Part shown: positions 3,544 through 5,502 of the stretch, piece by piece | How the letters are laid out: each line of letters starts with the position of its first letter | Position numbering within the stretch: position 1 is the first letter of the stretch | NCBI GenBank assembly: GCA_046541515.1 | Contig: JBKHDD010000250.1 | Span: forward strand, 1-5,502 | Source of the DNA: CAYFVR01 sp046541515 | Lineage (GTDB): Bacteria > Desulfobacterota > Desulfobacteria > Desulfobacterales > Desulfococcaceae | Reading direction: 5' to 3' | Length of the DNA stretch: 5,502 bases | Made by a program: the position numbers and the translations under genes | Notes under the pieces: model-generated | The model's database searches: none | Told to the model about the DNA's origin: nothing | The model's input: only the letters and a program-made list of their open reading frames with translations

Positions 3544-5502
3544 GCATTATTGTCTTCGAAAACCTCGCCCAGCTTGGCCTCCAAATCCTTCAACGAAAAC
3601 GGTTTCTGGATGAAATGCACGCCCTCGTCCAGCACGCCGTGATGGGCGATCACGTTGGCGGTGTAGCCGGACATGAACAGGCATTTGATGTCGGGATCGA
3701 TGGAGAGCAGGTTTCGGGCCAGGGCGCGGCCGTTCATTTCGGGCATGACCACGTCGGTCATGAGCAGGTCGATGCGGTCGCCGTGCTCATGGGCCAGACG
3801 GATGGCCTCGCCCGGTGTTTCGGCCGCGATCACGACATGCCCCAGTTTTTCGAGCATCGTCGCGGCCATGCGCAGGATGGACGGCTCGTCCTCCACCAGC
3901 AAAATGGTCTCGCTTCCCCGCGCCGCCGGCTTCGCCGTTGCCTTGTGGGCCGGAAGCGGCGACCCGGCCCGGCGCCGCGGCAAATAGACCCTGAAGGTCG
4001 TCCCCTGGCCCGGCTCGCTGTACACGTTGATGAAGCCGTTGTTCTGCTTGACCGCGCCGTACACCGAAGCCAGCCCCAGGCCGGTGCCCTTGCCCGGCGC
4101 CTTGGTGGTGAAGAACGGCTCGAACAGATGGCCGATGGTCTCCGGGTCCATGCCGCAGCCGTTGTCGCTGACGGCCAGCATGATGAACTCGCCCGGGATG
4201 AATCCGGCGTGGTCGGCGCAATAGGCCTCGTCAAACGAAACGACGCCCGTCTCGATGGTGATTTTGCCCACGCCGGCGATGGCGTCCCGGGCGTTGACGC
4301 ACAGATTGGTCAGGATCTGGTCGATTTGGGAGGGGTCCATCTTGACCGGGGCGAGATTTTTTCCGGGCAGCCAGGCCAGGTCGATGTCTTCGCCGATGAG
4401 CCGGCGCAACATTTTTAGCGCCTCTTCCACGGTCTCGTTCAGATCGACGACCTTGGGCGCGACGGTCTGCTTTCGGGCGAAGGTCAACAGTTGCCGGGTC
4501 AGATTCGCGGATCGCTCGGCGGCCTTCCGGATTTCCTCCAGGTCGGCGAAGAGCGGCCGCGCCGGGTCCACCTGATCCATGGCCATTTCCGCGCGACCGA
4601 GAATCACGCCCAGCATATTGTTGAAATCGTGGGCTATGCCGCCGGCCAGGCGGCCGACGGATTCCATTTTCTGGGCCTGCGACAACTGGGACTGGAGGTT
4701 TTCTTTTTCCGTTTCGGCCTGCTTGCGCTCGGTGATGTCCTGATGGGTGCCTATCATACGCCGAGCTCTACCAGAGGCGTCCCGATATACTGCCCGTCCG
4801 CGTCCCAAAATCCATTTCCAGTCTCCATCCTTGGTCTTCATGCGGTATTCAACTTGAAAGGAATCCGTGAGGTTGTTTGCGCAGTCCAGATTTGCCTGAT
4901 AAGCTTTTTGTCTGTCCTCCGGGTGTATCAGGTTGTGCCATTGATCTACATGTTTTATGACATCAGTAGAATCATATCCAAGCATGGATGTTAAACCCGG
5001 ACTGCAATAAATATCTCCAGTTGTTACGTCAAAATCCCATATCCCGTCTTTTGTGGCCTCCATGGCCAGAGAAAAGCGCTCTTCGCTTTTGCGCAGTGCC
5101 TCTTCCGTCCGTTTGCGCTCGGTGATGTCCTGCAAGGTCACCAAAGCCATGCGCTGGCCTTTTGCCCGAATGGGCGTCGTGGACATGAGGAATTGGAGTT
5201 CCCGCGTTTCGTTGTCTCGCCCCTTGAAATAGTACGGCGCTTCGACCTGCAAATGCGTTTTGCCGGTTTCCAGCGTGTCCAGCACCGTATTCCGGATGAC
5301 GCATTGGCGGCAAAATTCGCCGAATCCGCAGCCTCTGGGATCATCTATCGCATACAGGCAGCGCAGGGCCTCGCCGCCGCGCAAACCGAGCATCTCTTCC
5401 GCATCTCTGCCGGCAAATTGCGCCGGGAATCCATTGATCTGTTGGATGCGCCGTTCGGCATTCACGACCATGATTACCAAGGGCGCGTTGCGATAGATGG
5501 CG
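3537..5502 (-). CDS. Hybrid sensor histidine kinase, PAS-PAS-HisKA-HATPase_c-REC, 5' partial
   Basis: The minus-strand frame is open to the right edge. A TTG at 5480 could start a 647-residue protein, but seven in-frame codons before it (AIYRNAP) continue a PAS domain, so the true start is probably beyond the window. Numbering from 5480: PAS-1 is about 1-117 with four cysteines (C41, C51, C57, C60), ending in DITERK. PAS-2 (PAS_3 type) is about 131-253, also ending in DITERK, followed by a short coiled coil. HisKA has H284 in GGIAHDFNN. HATPase_c has N396 (N box), DNGCGM 439-444 (G1), FEPFFTTK 453-460 (F) and GKGTGLGL 463-470 (G2). A C-terminal receiver domain has D531, phosphoacceptor D576, S604 and K626. 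All catalytic residues are present, so it should autophosphorylate H284 and relay to D576. No membrane segment is visible, suggesting a cytosolic sensor. The C-terminal receiver lacks an output domain, so the downstream partner is unknown. Confidence 0.92.
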   Translation of the reverse strand, partial: AIYRNAPLVIMVVNAERRIQQINGFPAQFAGRDAEEMLGLRGGEALRCLYAIDDPRGCGFGEFCRQCVIRNTVLDTLETGKTHLQVEAPYYFKGRDNETRELQFLMSTTPIRAKGQRMALVTLQDITERKRTEEALRKSEERFSLAMEATKDGIWDFDVTTGDIYCSPGLTSMLGYDSTDVIKHVDQWHNLIHPEDRQKAYQANLDCANNLTDSFQVEYRMKTKDGDWKWILGRGRAVYRDASGRARRMIGTHQDITERKQAETEKENLQSQLSQAQKMESVGRLAGGIAHDFNNMLGVILGRAEMAMDQVDPARPLFADLEEIRKAAERSANLTRQLLTFARKQTVAPKVVDLNETVEEALKMLRRLIGEDIDLAWLPGKNLAPVKMDPSQIDQILTNLCVNARDAIAGVGKITIETGVVSFDEAYCADHAGFIPGEFIMLAVSDNGCGMDPETIGHLFEPFFTTKAPGKGTGLGLASVYGAVKQNNGFINVYSEPGQGTTFRVYLPRRRAGSPLPAHKATAKPAARGSETILLVEDEPSILRMAATMLEKLGHVVIAAETPGEAIRLAHEHGDRIDLLMTDVVMPEMNGRALARNLLSIDPDIKCLFMSGYTANVIAHHGVLDEGVHFIQKPFSLKDLEAKLGEVFEDNNAD
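4723..4742 (+). repeat. 20-bp direct repeat within the kinase gene, copy 1 (after PAS-2)
   Basis: TTGCGCTCGGTGATGTCCTG is identical to 5113-5132, exactly 390 bp (130 codons) away. It encodes the QDITERK linker on the minus strand. The two copies bound the PAS-2 module. Confidence 0.9.
5113..5132 (+). repeat. 20-bp direct repeat within the kinase gene, copy 2 (after PAS-1)
   Basis: Identical to 4723-4742 and in the same reading frame. DITERK is a conserved PAS exit motif, so protein similarity is expected. Full nucleotide identity over 20 bp suggests a recent duplication, gene conversion or recombination point. Confidence 0.9.

Noticed and set aside
3615..4418. Plus-strand open frame of 267 codons antisense to the sensor kinase
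   Set aside because: It is opposite a complete HATPase and receiver domain and has the His/Gly/Asp-rich composition of a shadow frame.

Overview
This is a bacterial chromosomal segment of roughly 60% GC (estimated by eye). It carries six genes or gene parts separated by intergenic DNA full of small palindromic repeats. The content points to a Desulfobacterota (deltaproteobacterial)-like anaerobe. The clues are an FAD/NAD(P) oxidoreductase N-terminus of the kind found beside carbon monoxide dehydrogenase genes, a TAXI-type TRAP transporter remnant, a multi-PAS hybrid sensor kinase with a cysteine-rich PAS domain, and a small cysteine-rich protein of a type I recall from that group. This placement is inference; there is no rRNA or marker gene here.

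Layout, left to right. (1) Positions 1-373, minus strand: the start of an FAD-dependent oxidoreductase that runs off the left edge. Its residues after about 75 no longer look like that family. (2) A divergent intergenic region with a 16-bp palindrome and a predicted promoter. (3) Positions 589-954: a single-domain cupin with intact metal-binding motifs. (4) Positions 955-1387: no gene; three tandem hairpins (at least one a good terminator for each strand) followed by two 92-bp copies, A and B, of a palindromic repeat. (5) Positions 1388-2410: a TerB-like protein with a long, probably disordered tail carrying four copies of a Trp-Met motif. (6) Positions 2411-2495: an island of more than 90% A+T. 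(7) Positions 2552-2947: the C-terminal third of a TAXI TRAP solute-binding protein, a decayed gene. (8) Positions 2980-3070: repeat copy C. (9) Positions 3133-3369: a 78-residue cysteine-rich probable zinc-binding protein. (10) Positions 3370-3536: degenerate repeat ends, an exact 22-bp direct repeat and a C10 tract. (11) Positions 3537-5502, minus strand: a PAS-PAS-HisKA-HATPase-REC hybrid kinase that runs off the right edge.

The genes do not form an obvious operon or shared pathway. Each has its own flanking intergenic DNA, and the repeats occupy most of those gaps. The most notable signals are the palindromic repeat family, in which paired changes between copies preserve base pairing; the repeated W-M motif of the TerB-like protein; a low-GC PAS module bounded by 20-bp direct repeats inside the kinase gene; and the apparently chimeric oxidoreductase start. 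I see no CRISPR array, tRNA, rRNA, transposase or complete defence system.
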